From Gordonia rhizosphera NBRC 16068 (GTDB lineage Bacteria > Actinomycetota > Actinomycetes > Mycobacteriales > Mycobacteriaceae): a DNA stretch of 64,000 nucleotides. The DNA is taken from assembly GCF_000298195.1 (NCBI RefSeq), contig NZ_BAHC01000115.1, forward strand, positions 1 to 64,000, written 5' to 3'. The position numbers were made by a program, and so were the translations under genes. Of the stretch, positions 63,976 to 64,000 are shown in pieces. Numbering within the stretch: position 1 is the stretch's first letter; each line of letters begins with the position of its first letter. The notes under the pieces were generated by a model. It saw only the letters and a list, made by a program, of their open reading frames with translations, had not been told where the DNA came from and searched no databases.

Positions 63976-64000
63976 TCACACCTCCCAGGTGACGTTGAGC
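63976..64000 (-). CDS. C-terminal end of an upstream gene
   Basis: Only the last seven codons and a TGA are inside the window (reading LNVTWEV then stop). The tight 1-base spacing to the reductase GTG and the strong GGGAGG within the coding end indicate coupled translation. Identity cannot be read; a hydroxylase component is expected from the neighbour. Confidence 0.45.

Overview
The window is GC-rich, densely coding actinobacterial DNA. Several families point to a mycolic-acid-containing aerobe of the Gordonia/Rhodococcus kind: a WS/DGAT acyltransferase, a DUF222/HNH (13E12-type) endonuclease, a deazaflavin-dependent nitroreductase-fold protein, a KshB-like reductase, PheA/HpaB-type phenol hydroxylase genes and many acyl-CoA ligases. 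The genus is inferred from these families. No tRNA, rRNA, CRISPR array, prophage or transposase was seen. ATGA/GTGA stop-start overlaps are frequent, so the window reads as a series of compact catabolic operons.

Layout. (1) 1-2680: MaoC, CitE/HpcH and acyl-CoA ligase operon. (2) 2720-10491: lipid genes: alpha/beta hydrolase and WS/DGAT on the minus strand; HAD-PlsC fusion, PlsB-like acyltransferase and monoacylglycerol-lipase-like hydrolase on the plus strand; convergent gpsA. (3) 10760-19777: a 2-hydroxyacyl-CoA dehydratase/benzoyl-CoA reductase-type enzyme (two subunits plus ATPase activator), normally a strict-anaerobe system, with a PaaX regulator, a nitronate-monooxygenase-like flavoprotein, degenerate SDRs and an acyl-CoA ligase. 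(4) 19807-20334: a gene fossil made of three fragments whose full-length relatives lie elsewhere in this window. (5) 20463-30925: an undescribed-looking oxygenase cluster with two Rieske oxygenase alpha paralogs, each coupled to a ~110-aa protein, plus amidohydrolase, MarR, ferredoxin reductase, SDR, TauD-type dioxygenase, a small alpha/beta-barrel protein and a CMD-family protein. The second Rieske protein carries Cys in place of the second Rieske His. (6) 31004-35204: antiporter, flavodoxin, deazaflavin-type protein and TDT transporter. (7) 35280-47049: TetR, salicylyl-CoA-hydroxylase-like FAD enzyme, aryl-AMP ligase, and a hydantoinase/acetone-carboxylase-like pair with a fused gamma-type zinc domain; divergent to a maleate-isomerase-like protein, a VOC protein, a small protein and a hydrolase, with AT-rich operators between. 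(8) 47181-61399: GerW-like gene, then a catechol meta-cleavage pathway (extradiol dioxygenase, semialdehyde dehydrogenase, tautomerases, oxalocrotonate decarboxylase, hydratase, aldolase, acetaldehyde dehydrogenase), two IclR regulators and a two-component phenol hydroxylase. (9) 61572-64000: AraC regulator, EthD-like protein, and an iron-sulfur flavoprotein reductase whose oxygenase lies beyond the window.

Regions 8-9 form a coherent route: phenol to catechol (59295-61399), ring cleavage (47879), oxidation and the 4-oxalocrotonate branch (51116, 53387/55683, 55892), then hydratase, aldolase and acetaldehyde dehydrogenase to pyruvate and acetyl-CoA. The substrates of regions 3, 5 and 7 cannot be read from the sequence.
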